From Brachycybe producta (Eukaryota; Arthropoda; Diplopoda; Playtdesmida; Andrognathidae), in NCBI GenBank assembly GCA_036925085.1, contig JAUPFP010000015.1, forward strand, positions 457,001 to 521,000: 64,000 nucleotides of DNA, written 5' to 3'. Made by a program: the position numbers and the translations under genes. Shown piece by piece: positions 34,001-41,921 of this stretch (position 1 is the stretch's first letter; every line of letters begins with the position of its first letter). The notes under the pieces are model-generated. The model was not told the origin of the DNA. It searched no databases and was given only the letters and a program-made list of their open reading frames with translations.

Positions 34001-37000
34001 CACACACAACCAATTGAGATTGTTACAAACACGCAAAAAAACATTCTCTCTTCCATATGTTGTCCACAATTGAACTACACTCTTTGACTGACTGACATCC
34101 AATGAAAACATTCAGAAATTTACAAAAATCAGACAGGAGATATGACAAGAGGCAAGAAGAAAAAAAAAACACACACACAAAAGTAACACAAATCTTTCAA
34201 AAAAAATGATACCAACTTACAGTCACACACACAATTGTGTTATCTTATAAAAGACCAATACGAATGCACTAAATGTTTAGACATTGACAGAAGAATGACA
34301 CATGTCTTAACATTTTTTTTTATCTCTCTCCTCTCTCTTTCTCTCCCTCCTTCTCTCTCTTTCTCTCTCTCTCCTCTCTCTTTCTCTCCCTCCTTCCCTC
34401 TCTTTCTCTCCCTCCTTCTCTCTCTTTCTCTCTCCTCTCTCTCTTTCTCTCCCTCCTTCCCTCTCTTTCTCTCCCTCCTTCTCTTTCTCTCTTTCTCTCC
34501 CTCCTTCTCTCTCTCCCTCCTTCTCTTTCTCTATCCCTCTCTCCTTCTCTATCCCTCTCTCCTTCTCTATCCCTCTCTCCTTCTCTATCCCTCTCTCTCT
34601 CCTTCTCTCTCTCCTCTATCCCTATCTCTCTCCCTCCTTCTCTCTCTCCCTCCTCTCTCTCTCTCTCCCTCCTTCTCTCTCTCTCTCCCTCTTACTCTCT
34701 CTCTCTCCTTCTATATTTCCAAATATACTAAAAATGGAAGCCTTTCTAACGAATGAAAAGACATTTTTCGATTCATAAAATTCACTTCTTGCAGTTCAAC
34801 AAACGCCCAAATCAATGCACAACAATCAATACACCTAAATACCTTGCACATATACAGTAATTTAAAAGAACCCGATACAAAAATATACAGAAATTAAAGC
34901 CTAACCCGTCGAATATCCGATGCAACTCTCTATTTGAAAGTGAGCATGTGTAATTTACTTAGTTAAGTATAACTAACTGGTCATTTAACCATTCGTAAAC
35001 ATTTTTTTCTTCTGGTCGTTATCCCTTTAAAATTAAAGCCATTTAAGAAGATGTCATAAGTTAGTTAAACTTAAAATTCCATAATGTGACTGTGGTTATT
35101 TTAAAAGAAATATTTCAAAAGTTCAGACACGTAACTTTTGTTTTATTATTATTATTGATGATACTTGAAAGACGTGACAAACAAAATAATGTATATACGA
35201 CCAGATTTTTTTTTTGTTTAAAACAAAAAATAATCTATGTCTAACCAATACCAAAAGAAGGAAGTCAGCAAATTGTCTGTATTCATGCGGCTAATGGCAG
35301 CTACATTTCAGGGGGAGCATCTTTTCCATTCTCATTCTCTCACAATATATTGTATTATATGTTCACTCTTGTTTACGTGTGCGTTCTGTCTACAAACGTA
35401 TTTATTATTTATTAATGTTTTTTTCGGGGGGTGTGTCCTCTTACATATTTATATATGATATGATGATACCTGGGAAGGAGCGAGATGTCTATTTTTATGT
35501 GCTTTGAGTTAGTAGTGAATATCTCTCTAGCTTTTCAGTTCATTTAATATTTGCGGTCTGTGTGTCTCTTGTATCTTTGTGTCACCACATAGTTTATGGA
35601 TTATTTGTTTCTTGTGTCGTTGTATTTGTCTTTCCATATATCTTGTAGGTATTTATGGTTCAAGTGTGTGGCTGTGTATCACTGTGTGTCATTGTGTATT
35701 TGTTTGTCACTGTGTTTATTTGTGTGTTGCCAAGTGTCACTGTGCATATTTGTGTTTCAGTGTAGCTGTGTCGTTTTACAATTGTTGTTTAGGATGTGTC
35801 TCTGTGTCAGTGTCTTGCAATTATAATTACCATCCACTAAATAATAGGTCAATTGCACCAAAAATGTGTACCTAACCAGATCTACGATTGGAGCAGCTCA
35901 CCCACTGAAGAGGCAAGACAAAGCCTTTTAGACATACCTCTCCTGGTTCAACATGAACGTATTGTCCCAAAGGAATCAAAAAATGTTATGCATATTTTAT
36001 GGTGAAACTGTGCTCATCTTATTCTTACAACCTTTCCTCTATTGCGTCATGTTTTAAGCTTTGCTTTATTTTAAGTAACATTTTAGAATGCGGTCGTTAG
36101 TTTCAATAGTTACTTTGTGTATTTGTGGAACTGTGTACCTGTGTCACTGACTCACTGAGTGTAGAGCTCTGTGCTTTGAGTGTTTTAATCAGAGCCGGAT
36201 TAAGATATACGCATACCCCTGGGCAAAAAAAAAACAAATATGCCCACGATAAACGGTTAGGGCTTACTGACTTATGGTGCATTTATATTATAGAATATAC
36301 CCCCCTTTTTCAATATGCGCCTGGCATTTGACCTTTCCACCCATGCCATAGTTCCGCCCTGATTTTAATAATTTCACTGTGTATAATTTGCGATTTCTGT
36401 GTGTATTTCTTTTCTGTTACTTGGTGAAGAAGTTGTGCTTCTGTTTAAATTCTTGTGTCACTGTGTGTGTGTGTGTGTTTGTGGTTTCTGTATGCATCAC
36501 TCTTGTGTCACTATATGTATTTGTTTCTGTAAGTGTCAGCATTTATGTCTGTTGTTGTAGTTTGGCTTCTATGTATATATGTTAGACAACAACTGGATGT
36601 TATTTGTGTTTCAATAATGTGTGTGTGTATCACTTGTGTGTCACAAGACATGTATTTGTGGTTTTCATTATGCCCTTATGTGTATATATGTGTGTTTCTA
36701 TATGAGTGTTTCCCTTCAAAGTTCAAAACGCGTCTCTGAACTTTATTAAACCAATTTAAATAAATTATAACATACTTTCAAATGCAGATCGTGTCACAAC
36801 CAAAATAGCCCATTACTGTGTCCATTTGAAATGAACGACAATTTGTTGACACTCCTGCATAAATAATGTATAAAGTACTCTCGTACTACTACTACTACTA
36901 TTACTACCACCACCACCACCGGGTATTTGAGAGGTTTTCTTCTACTTTCTTTTTTTTTTTTTCAAAAATGTTTCTATCAAGAACAAAAAAATCGGAAACA

Positions 37001-40000
37001 ATCTCATGAATTCCACTTTCCTACTACTACTACTACTACTATTACTACAGTATTTATTGGAGTTTGGGGAGGAATGATTTATGGTGTTCAAACATACAAC
37101 AACAACAACAACAGAAAAAAACAAACAATCTTCTCACAAGAGAATTTCTTTTTTTTTTTCTTTCAAAAATTAAGTTTCCCTCAGAAGTGGATACTTGAGA
37201 ATTCATTATAGTTTTTCAAATTCACAAAAAAAAAACGAAAAATTTCATTTCCTCATTTGATTATACATTATATACTAGTATTTTTTTCATTATTATTTTT
37301 CGTATTAAAGTAGGTGAACATCATCACCAATTTGTATATAAAAATATAAAATAAAACTTTGTGTTTCATTGATTAATTTGAAACAAATATAAAATTCATT
37401 ATAGAAATGAGGACAAGAAAGACAAATCTAAAAACAAAATCTAAACCAGGGTTTCTCACATTTTTCAGCTAGCTTACCAATTTATTAGAATTTGGTGTGT
37501 TTTCGTAAATATTCTTAAAATTCTATAAGCATGCTAAATAATACCTAGTAAACACCTGATAATTTAAATGCATTTAAATAATAAACGTGTTCTACAGAGC
37601 CCTGTGAAGGACAAACAAACAATATGTCGTCGAATTCAATTTATTCAGTTAATAATCTCAAAATATTGAGTTAATTAACTAAATTATAATATATAAACTA
37701 TATAACAAAATATTGATTTAGTATTTCGATTTAAAATATTAATAATAAAGTCAATTTTTATTTGGGTTCATGTCCTTAACTAGATTCCGTATAATTCACC
37801 TAAACACGTTTAAAATGAATTTATTCAACGCATGTGTGTTCAAGGTATAAGGGAAGGTCGGAGGAGAGATTGGTCCACCTAATTTTTGTAGGATTCTAGT
37901 AAAATAAAAAGCTTTCCGATTACAATAGAGCGTCCACAGAGGCGTGCTGGGACTCGATTGGCAATATTTTTTGAAAAAAAGAACAACCGGCCCCATTGAA
38001 TACTGAACCTTCTGTCATTTGCCCGAGCTACCCCTTTGGCCAGCCCACTTCTGCGCGTCGATTATCGAAACTAATGGAGGACATGAGTAATTCCGATACT
38101 CAAAAGTGCATATAATCGAACTTACAATAAAAAAGTGGAGAAAATTAAGAAAATGCCAATTGTAAATAAAAAATTCTTATTTCCATAAATAGTATTTCCA
38201 TAAAATAATTAGTTCCGATAATTATCGACAGTTCGGATAACCGACGTTCACGACCGATAATCGACGCTCTGCTGTATATAAAAATGCATTTAATAATTTG
38301 ATTTAAAAATTTACTTCACAATAAAAAATATGGGGTATCATTATTATTGATCAAAGAAATAATAATTATAAAATTTAGTAATTTATAATATATTTCATAA
38401 ATATTTCAATTTAGAGTGTGGCAAGTGTTCCGCGTGTACCCTTTGATACCTTCTAATGTATCCCCTAGGGCAGTGATTCCCAACAAGGGTTCTCCAGAAC
38501 CTCAGAGTCCTGAGGTTCCAACTAGCCCGTGTCCGAGATTCTGCGAGAATTTTGCAAAAGTTTGCAAAAAAAATAGTAAATAGAAATAAGGCAATAAATA
38601 CTCTTGTAATATTTTATTCAAAATTACGAGTTAATTATTCTTTATTAATCCCATACTACTTTACACGTTTATTTTGGAATTTTACCCCTGTTTAACTTTA
38701 TATGTGTCAGCCACAGGCAATTAGAAATCGGGACAAACAGAAGTTGGCTCCGCCCTTTTCATGATGACCGGCAACTTCTAATTGGTTTGTTATGTGGTTC
38801 GACGTTGAAAAGGGCGGATCATGTGACGTCAAACTACATAACCAACCAATTAGAAGTTGTGTTCTTTATAAAAAGGGCGGAGCCAACTTCTGTTTGTCCC
38901 GATTTCTAATTGCCTATGTGTCAGCCAAGTAGGGAAAGTTCAAGAGTTCCTCCAAACAAAGGTTGGGAATCACTACCCTGAAGGGGGAGGGGGAGGAGAG
39001 GGGTACGGTGTACCCCAGTTTGAAAAACCCTAATCTAAAACCATAAACTGAAATAATTGAGTTTACTTTCTTTTTTTTTGTTATAAAAGATGAATTTGAA
39101 ATTAATTATAATCTAATCTTCCATATGTTATTGTTTTTGTTTGAAATTCCAGATAATAAACATGGAATTCAATGTAAGATCTAAATCAATAACAGATTAA
39201 ATAAAAGAAGTTCACTTTTATGATGATAATAATAATAATACAGTTCAGTTGCCATTTCCCAACCTCATTCATTGTAAGTAAATTCTCAGTGGGGTTCCCC
39301 CTTCCCAATGAAAAAAACATGAAGACAAAATTGTAAAAAAAAAAAAGTGTTCCTCAAAGTTATATGTTTTCACAATGATTGTGTTGCGTTTTGAGAGTTC
39401 ACTTTAAGAGATGATTTGTCATCTTATTTTCTCAAGAAAAAGTTATATATGAGGGAGGAGGAGGAGAGGAAATAGGGATAAAAAAGAGTGATTTAGAGGT
39501 GTTCTGAGAGAGAGAGAGAGAGATGTACTGATGAGTGATTTTCGAGATGTGTGTTCCTTGCTATGATCCAAAAGTGACAGAATAATAATATTTTTTGTTA
39601 AAATGGGTTTATGAACCAAGCTGATTTTCAAACTTTTGATTATTGTGTCAGTTTCAGGCGAGCAGCAGCAAAAAAAAAAATTCAAGCGAAATTAGAAAAT
39701 TATTTTAGAAACAGAAAGAAGAGTAAACTTAATCACTTAGAAAGTATTTTCATGTTGTTGTTATTTTTTCAAAATAAACATTTTATAGAGAAGAAATTAT
39801 TTAAAAAAAATACATCGTCTTACTTAAAAGTTGGACCATTTTCAAACTGACATAAAATATTTTATTTAAAAAAAATATCAAAAATGAAAATATCCTTTAA
39901 CCCTTCTAGTTTCTAAAACACTTTCTAGTTTTGCTCAGTTTTTGCAAATGAAAGACAGAATAATTAGAATTCGAGTCGCGTTTACACAGAAAAATCCAAA

Positions 40001-40603
40001 AGGTTACAACAAAGTTTCCTTCTTAAATTTAAGTCCTAATACGATTTTGTTATCAAAGTGATTTTTAATTTCAAGAATTGACCAACTCAATTAGTACGTC
40101 ATCAAAATAAAAAAATAACAATTTACTATTATTAATTAATTAATTTAAGCCTCTTTCTTCTTACCTCTGAATAGTGGAGCATCAAAGGCAGAATTCCATT
40201 CTGGATAAAGTGTCTTCGAACTTTGATTTAATTGAATTCCTTTTCCTGAAATATTTGCAAACAAACAAAATTAATTAATTTAATTTTTATGCACAAATTA
40301 TATGATTTAAGTAAGGGCTCAAGGTTCGAAATGCAGAAAAACCCAACTGAAAATGAGACAGGAATATAGAACACTTTCAAGTTTCTTGAAGTTCTCTCAA
40401 TCTACCAACAAGCATGGCAATGAAATTCTTAACATTCCATACAAAAAAAAATAAGGAGGTCTTTTCTTACCTGGCAATTCAGCTGCTTCCTTGATTCGTA
40501 CTGCACAATATGGGTCTCTGGGCCCCTCCGTCGTCTCATCGGACGAGGGGTCACCAAATTCCACCTGAAGTAATTTAACACGCACAAGTCCAGATGGCGC
40601 CAT
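22911..40603 (-). CDS. Novel (delta/theta-type) protein kinase C, N-terminal half, eight exons
   Basis: A diacylglycerol-responsive Ser/Thr kinase acting at membranes. The joined exons 40471-40603, 40165-40245, 30329-30447, 26023-26083, 25120-25279, 24863-24894, 24704-24789 and 22911-23040 give about 267 residues with consistent phases (1,1,0,1,2,1,0,1) and GT/AG borders. In order: a C2-like domain ([45 protein letters not shown]); a pseudosubstrate [12 protein letters not shown] with Ala at the phospho-acceptor position; a C1A zinc finger with the full H/Cys set from HKFVAKFF to [12 protein letters not shown]; and most of C1B ([19 protein letters not shown] to KCE). The C1A-type spacing and the [11 protein letters not shown] start are typical of PKC delta/theta. 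The rest of C1B, the hinge and the kinase domain were not found to the left, so the CDS is partial at the 3' side. Family assignment is secure; ortholog status is inference. Confidence 0.93.
23041..23384. other. PKC intron 7 sequence, AT-rich
   Basis: Intronic; no exon or repeat recognised. Confidence 0.6.
23385..23850. mobile_element. Family D fold-back interrupted by element R (PKC intron 7)
   Basis: Left part TTATAGAAACTAGAAAAGTA, right part TTCTATTCTAGTTTCTAAAA. The element at 23505-23712 splits it. Confidence 0.6.
23505..23712. mobile_element. Inverted-repeat element R
   Basis: Ends AAGCTTGCCGCAAACGG and ATGGACGGCAAGCATTTT are inverted. GATTCCGATCG and CCGATCCGATAT are the next inner inverted words. 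About 208 bp, GC-richer than its surroundings, non-coding. Confidence 0.65.
23856..24073. mobile_element. Inverted-repeat element S
   Basis: TIRs GCAGACGAGCGATTTTTAGT and ACTAAAATTCGCTCGTCTG (about 30 bp, imperfect). Inner pairs AGTGGTCA / TGACCACTT and AGTCTACAGG. A composition unlike the AT-rich intron around it; non-coding MITE. Confidence 0.75.
24074..24703. other. PKC intron 7 remainder
   Basis: (AAT)n microsatellite at about 24259-24282 and family DD fragments at 24476-24500 and 24555-24640. No other exon seen. Confidence 0.5.
24704..24789 (-). CDS. PKC coding exon 7 (end of C1A)
   Basis: 86 bp. Acceptor TTTTTCTAG, donor CTCAG|GTAAAA. Encodes [18 protein letters not shown], the last zinc ligands of C1A, then the linker [11 protein letters not shown]. 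Confidence 0.94.
24863..24894 (-). CDS. PKC coding exon 6 (C1A microexon)
   Basis: Only 32 bp: acceptor TTTCTTCAG, donor CAAG|GTAAAT. Completes [11 protein letters not shown]. Too short for ORF detection; found from the phase and the GKQGYxC motif. Confidence 0.93.
24895..25119. other. PKC intron 5
   Basis: A 225-bp AT-rich intron with no repeat recognised. Confidence 0.7.
25120..25279 (-). CDS. PKC coding exon 5 (pseudosubstrate and first half of C1A)
   Basis: 160 bp. Acceptor AATTCTTAG, donor CTATG|GTAAGG. Contains the autoinhibitory pseudosubstrate [13 protein letters not shown] and the C1A start [17 protein letters not shown]. Ends inside the Trp codon of EFLW. Confidence 0.95.
25335..25430. 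mobile_element. Family D left-end fragment (PKC intron 4)
   Basis: GTTTTTAGAAACTAGAAGCG and TTTTCATGTTGAAATCTTC. Confidence 0.55.
25453..25742. mobile_element. Inverted-repeat element Q (PKC intron 4)
   Basis: TIRs TTGGAACACACAGGCGACTT and AAGTCGCCTGTGTTCCAA. The interior repeats AGGTCGCAA and CATCTACA/TGTAGATG words. Non-coding, GC-richer than the intron. Confidence 0.8.
25743..26022. other. PKC intron 4 remainder
   Basis: No feature recognised. Confidence 0.5.
26023..26083 (-). CDS. PKC coding exon 4 (end of C2-like domain)
   Basis: 61 bp. Acceptor TTTTATAG, donor GAAG|GTGTGC. Encodes [20 protein letters not shown], equivalent to the final 'WLxLxPxGxLxVxVxyF' strand, with the W supplied by exon 3. 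Confidence 0.9.
26150..26525. mobile_element. Family D, best-bounded copy (TTAA ends), PKC intron 3
   Basis: Bounded by TTAAGGTGTGGCTTTAAAA and TTTAAAAACCACCTTAA, about 376 bp. The two halves are imperfect inverse copies: TTAGAAACTAGAAGAGTAG against CTACCCTTCTAGTTTCTAA, and GATATCTTTCAAAATAATC against the GCTTATTTTATAAAAT region. The TTAA ends fit piggyBac-like MITE behaviour (inference). No coding potential. Confidence 0.8.
26526..27603. other. PKC intron 3, AT-rich
   Basis: No exon or repeat partner recognised. Includes GTGACGTCAG near 26636, which could resemble a CRE-type word by chance. Confidence 0.5.
27604..28107. repeat. ~500-bp polypyrimidine tract (PKC intron 3)
   Basis: Almost purely C/T on the plus strand (purine on the PKC transcript), with a pure (CT)n core at about 27951-28001 and larger duplicated blocks around CTACTTCCATCTCACTCTTA and CGTCTCATACTTATT. 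Could form triplex DNA; that is inference. Confidence 0.9.
28290..28740. mobile_element. Divergent family D fold-back(s), PKC intron 3
   Basis: ATAAACTAGAATAGAGAGTG, then AAAAATAGAAACTAGAATAG (about 28537), and TTTACTGTTCTAGTTTTTAA near 28712. Old and rearranged. Confidence 0.45.
28741..29339. other. PKC intron 3, unassigned
   Basis: AT-rich with no feature recognised, apart from a CACTAGGTGGCGCTGTAG word near 29022. Confidence 0.4.
29340..29530. mobile_element. Family D, internally shortened (PKC intron 3)
   Basis: TTTTAGAAACTAGAAGGGTA and TAGCTACCATTCTAGTTTCT lie only about 90 bp apart, so the centre is deleted. Confidence 0.6.
29795..30130. mobile_element. Family D fold-back, near-complete (PKC intron 3)
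   Basis: TTAGAACTCTGGTTATTCTA, GTTAGAAACTAGAATGGTAC, TTGATATCTTTAAAAAATAA, GAGCTACCTTTCTAGTTTTT, TTTTTGCTCCTTGAAAACC. Confidence 0.7.
30329..30447 (-). CDS. PKC coding exon 3 (C2-like domain)
   Basis: 119 bp. Acceptor TATTTTAAG, donor TGG|GTCAGTAA. Encodes [20 protein letters not shown] and [10 protein letters not shown], matching the 'VTVGVSVLAERC' region of delta PKCs. The intron separating it from exon 2 is about 9.7 kb and filled with repeats and polypyrimidine tracts. Confidence 0.9.
30448..31388. other. PKC intron 2: AT-rich with GA/CT tracts
   Basis: Polypurine GAGAGAG tract at about 30880-30934 and a CT tract near 30745-30800. A LINE family E tail-like piece (TTGCCACAGGTC, GCTTGCAGAGTTA) near 31218-31255. 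No exon seen. Confidence 0.5.
31389..31580. mobile_element. Dispersed repeat, family CC copy 2 (PKC intron 2)
   Basis: Matches 1545-1800: TCACATGTCCTGTTGCTCAA, TTTTCAGGAAACGCA, CTGAAAACTGATTCCAAAA, GCCAAAATATGGACATATGC. About 40 bp shorter than copy 1. Confidence 0.65.
31735..31800. mobile_element. Family D right-end fragment
   Basis: GAAGTGATTAAGCTACCCTT and CTAGTTTCTAAAACACTTTC only. Confidence 0.6.
31890..32158. mobile_element. hAT-like non-autonomous element with perfect 8-bp target duplication
   Basis: Starts CAGGGCCGTCATTT and ends AAATGACATCCCTCTG, flanked by CCACACAT on both sides (31882-31889 and 32159-32166). The 269-bp element has no open frame. The 8-bp duplication and CAG...CTG ends are hAT hallmarks. 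Confidence 0.8.
32167..33190. other. PKC intron 2, unassigned
   Basis: Contains repeated TACAGTA/CTGTACAG words between about 32580 and 32820, perhaps a pogo-like relic, and a small AT palindrome around 33020-33060. No exon recognised. Confidence 0.4.
33190..33563 (-). mobile_element. LINE relic (RT C-terminal end), frameshifted
   Basis: The minus-strand frames read [20 protein letters not shown] then [15 protein letters not shown], and in a second frame [18 protein letters not shown]. This follows the K-W-x-W-A-G-H-I-x-R...R-W-T-x-K pattern found at the C-terminus of many RTE-like and related LINE polymerases. The frame change near 33330 marks it as dead. Confidence 0.65.
33564..34320. other. 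PKC intron 2: CA-rich low complexity
   Basis: (CA)n-type patches interspersed from about 33825 to 34030, and again near 34170 and 34222. No exon seen. Confidence 0.6.
34321..34712. repeat. ~390-bp polypyrimidine tract (PKC intron 2)
   Basis: CTCTCTTTCTCTCCCTCCTT-type units with higher-order repetition (four tandem TCCTTCTCTATCCCTCTC units near 34525-34600). The 173-residue Ser/Leu/Phe frame over it is an artefact. Confidence 0.9.
34713..35519. other. PKC intron 2, unassigned
   Basis: AT-rich; no feature recognised. Confidence 0.4.
35520..36720. repeat. Degenerate GTGTCACTGTGTGTATTTG minisatellite (two blocks)
   Basis: Irregular iterations at 35550-35815 and 36080-36715, split by other sequence and by the hAT-like element at 36190-36362. 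Similar blocks lie at 44820-45010 and 46020-46880. Confidence 0.6.
36190..36362. mobile_element. hAT-like non-autonomous element
   Basis: Starts CAGAGCCGGATTAAG and ends AGTTCCGCCCTG. Flanks GTTTTAAT and ATTTTAAT match at 7 of 8 bases, as expected of an aged 8-bp target duplication. 173 bp, non-coding. Confidence 0.6.
36721..37446. other. PKC intron 2: trinucleotide and T/A runs
   Basis: (ACT)n near 36884-36903, CACCACCACC near 36906-36919, (CTA)n near 37020-37040, (ACA)n near 37098-37112. No exon. Confidence 0.6.
37563..37852. mobile_element. Family H copy 2
   Basis: Matches 3411-3721 throughout (AAATGCATTTAAATAATAAA, TTCTACAGAGCCCTGTGAAG, CATGTCCTTAACTAGATTCC), but the left terminal repeat is lost and the right end keeps CATGTGTGTTCAAGGTAT. 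Confidence 0.8.
38045..38280. mobile_element. Family W element (CGATTATCGGAAC type), copy 1
   Basis: Left CGTCGATTATCGAAACTAAT, right CCGATAATCGACGCTCTGCT. Inner words TTCCGATAATTATCGACAG and CGGATAACCGACGTTC. Resembles pogo/Tigger-type MITE ends; class inferred. Confidence 0.6.
38471..38975. mobile_element. Inverted-repeat element X
   Basis: Ends CAGTGATTCCCAAC and GGTTGGGAATCACTA, hAT-like. A family B snap-back is inserted at 38714-38914. Confidence 0.65.
38714..38914. mobile_element. Snap-back element, family B copy 2
   Basis: Runs CAGGCAATTAGAAATCGGGA to GTCCCGATTTCTAATTGCC, 201 bp, with GTTGGCTCCGCCC / GGGCGGAGCCAAC arms. Flanked by direct repeats TATGTGTCAGCCA at 38701-38713 and 38915-38927, a 13-bp candidate target duplication. 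Confidence 0.9.
39033..39599. other. PKC intron 2 remainder
   Basis: (AAT)n near 39228-39240, (GA)n near 39505-39520. No exon. Confidence 0.5.
39600..39990. mobile_element. Family D fold-back, near-complete (PKC intron 2)
   Basis: GCTGATTTTCAAACTTTTGA, TTTTAGAAACAGAAAGAAGA, TTGGACCATTTTCAAACTGA, AACCCTTCTAGTTTCTAAAA, GAAAGACAGAATAATTAGAA. Lies 175 bp from exon 2. Confidence 0.7.
40165..40245 (-). CDS. PKC coding exon 2 (C2-like domain)
   Basis: 81 bp between ATATTTCAG and AGAG|GTAAGAAG. Encodes [16 protein letters not shown] and [10 protein letters not shown], the beta-strand region with the family TxYPEW motif. Enters and leaves in phase 1. Confidence 0.92.
40471..40603 (-). CDS. PKC coding exon 1 (start of C2-like domain)
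   Basis: 133 bp, 44 codons plus one base. The acceptor TTTTCTAG directly abuts ATGGCGCC, so the start codon is the first base of this exon and a non-coding upstream exon is expected. Donor CCAG|GTAAGAAA. Residues include the MAP start and CAVRIKEA, conserved in delta-type PKCs. Confidence 0.92.
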
Positions 40604-40741
40604 CTAGAAAAGAAAATAATAATTACAATAAACCAAGATTAATAATGAGGTTTTAGTAAAAATATATAAAAAAAAACATGTCAGAAAATAATAAATTTTA
40701 TGAATTTAATTAAGTGTAGAAATGTCGGTGGATCAAATCGA

Positions 40742-40784
40742 CCTGTTAACCGAAAGGTTGGTGGTTCGAGTCCACCCGGGGGCG
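40742..40784 (+). pseudogene. tRNA-Asn 3' half (truncated, array left edge)
   Basis: Only the anticodon loop onward is present (CTGTTAACCGAAAGGTTGG to GGGGGCG); the acceptor 5' strand and D-arm are replaced by unrelated sequence. Marks the left breakpoint of the array. Confidence 0.9.
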
Positions 40785-40872
40785 ACAGTTAAAGTTTTAC
40801 CTTTTTCTTTATAAAAAAAAAAGAAAGACACTTGACCCGGGCTAAAACAATTAGAAGACGTCACGTGCAACA

Positions 40873-40946
40873 GCCTCTGTGGCGCAATCGGTTAGCGCGT
40901 TTGGCTGTTAACCGAAAGGTTGGTGGTTCGAGTCCACCCGGGGGCG
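40873..40946 (+). tRNA. tRNA-Asn (GTT), copy 1
   Basis: 74 nt. Acceptor GCCTCTG pairs CGGGGGC; D-arm GGCGCAATCGGTTAGCGC contains the A box; anticodon GTT in CTGTTAA; T-arm GGTGGTTCGAGTCCACC is a good B box. No encoded CCA, as in eukaryotes. The anticodon stem carries a T (TTTGG) giving a G-U pair, unique among the copies. Confidence 0.95.
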
Positions 40947-41035
40947 AAAGTTAATATTTTACCATTTTCTTTATAAAAAAAAAGAAAAGGACACTTGACC
41001 CGGGCTAAAACAATTAGAAAACTTCACAAGCAACA

Positions 41036-41041
41036 GCCTCT

Positions 41042-41092
<51 letters not shown>

Positions 41093-41109
41093 GAGTCCAC
41101 CCGGGGGCG
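41036..41109 (+). tRNA. tRNA-Asn (GTT), copy 2
   Basis: 74 nt with the consensus sequence of the array and CCGGGGGCG 3' end. Preceded by CACAAGCAACA rather than CACGTGCAACA. Confidence 0.96.
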
Positions 41110-41197
41110 AAAGTTAAGGTTTTACCATTTTCTTTATAAAAAAAAAAGAAAGACACTTGACCCGGGCTAAAACAATTAGAACATTTCACGGACAACA

Positions 41198-41214
41198 GCC
41201 TCTGTGGCGCAATT

Positions 41215-41254
<40 letters not shown>

Positions 41255-41271
41255 GAGTCCACCCAGGGGCG
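41198..41271 (+). tRNA. tRNA-Asn (GTT), copy 3
   Basis: D-loop variant AATTGG and 3' strand CCAGGGGCG, which replaces one G-U acceptor pair with A-U. Otherwise consensus. Confidence 0.96.
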
Positions 41272-41360
41272 AAAGTAACCGTTTTACCATTTTCTTTATA
41301 AAAAAAAAGAAAAGGACACTTGACCCCGGCTAAAACAATTAGAAAACTTCAGGTGCAACA

Positions 41361-41366
41361 GCCTCT

Positions 41367-41417
<51 letters not shown>

Positions 41418-41434
41418 GAGTCCACCCGGGGGCG
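41361..41434 (+). tRNA. tRNA-Asn (GTT), copy 4
   Basis: Consensus gene body, 3' strand CCGGGGGCG. Followed by ACAGTTAAAG, the same spacer start as after the left truncated copy. Confidence 0.96.
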
Positions 41435-41522
41435 ACAGTTAAAGTTTTACCTTTTTCTTTATAAAAAAAAAAGAAAGACACTTGACCCGGGCTAAAACAA
41501 TTAGAAGACGTCACGTGCAACA

Positions 41523-41528
41523 GCCTCT

Positions 41529-41579
<51 letters not shown>

Positions 41580-41596
41580 GAGTCCACCCGGGGGCG
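41523..41596 (+). tRNA. tRNA-Asn (GTT), copy 5
   Basis: Consensus body. Exactly 650 bp after copy 1 and in the same spacer context, but lacking copy 1's anticodon-stem T. Confidence 0.96.
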
Positions 41597-41685
41597 AAAG
41601 TTAATATTTTACCATTTTCTTTATAAAAAAAAAGAAAAGGACACTTGACCCGGGCTAAAACAATTAGAAAACTTCACAAGCAACA

Positions 41686-41691
41686 GCCTCT

Positions 41692-41742
<51 letters not shown>

Positions 41743-41759
41743 GAGTCCACCCGGGGGCG
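41686..41759 (+). tRNA. tRNA-Asn (GTT), copy 6
   Basis: Consensus body. Counterpart of copy 2, 650 bp downstream of it, with the same CACAAGCAACA leader. Confidence 0.96.
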
Positions 41760-41847
41760 AAAGTTAAGGTTTTACCATTTTCTTTATAAAAAAAAAAGAA
41801 AGACACTTGACCCGGGCTAAAACAATTAGAACATTTCACAGACAACA

Positions 41848-41864
41848 GCCTCTGTGGCGCAATT

Positions 41865-41904
<40 letters not shown>

Positions 41905-41921
41905 GAGTCCACCCAGGGGCG
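41848..41921 (+). tRNA. tRNA-Asn (GTT), copy 7
   Basis: Same AATTGG D-loop and CCAGGGGCG end as copy 3; the leader differs by one base (CACAGACAACA against CACGGACAACA). Confidence 0.96.

Larger units (their letters stand above)
37447..39032. mobile_element. Nested composite: hAT-like outer element Y with at least four elements inside
   Basis: Outer ends CAGGGTTTCTCA and TGAAAAACCCTA, flanked by ATCTAAAC and ATCTAAAA (7 of 8 matching). Inside, left to right: family H copy 2, a W element, element X, and within X the snap-back family B copy 2. Fills 1.6 kb of PKC intron 2. Confidence 0.6.

Noticed and set aside
34235-34756. 173-residue Ser/Leu/Phe-rich open frame
   Set aside because: It follows the polypyrimidine tract; any C/T-only sequence lacks stop codons on that strand.
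36379-36739. Cys/Val-rich plus-strand frames resembling membrane proteins
   Set aside because: Translation of GT-rich low-complexity DNA; similar frames appear over every such tract.
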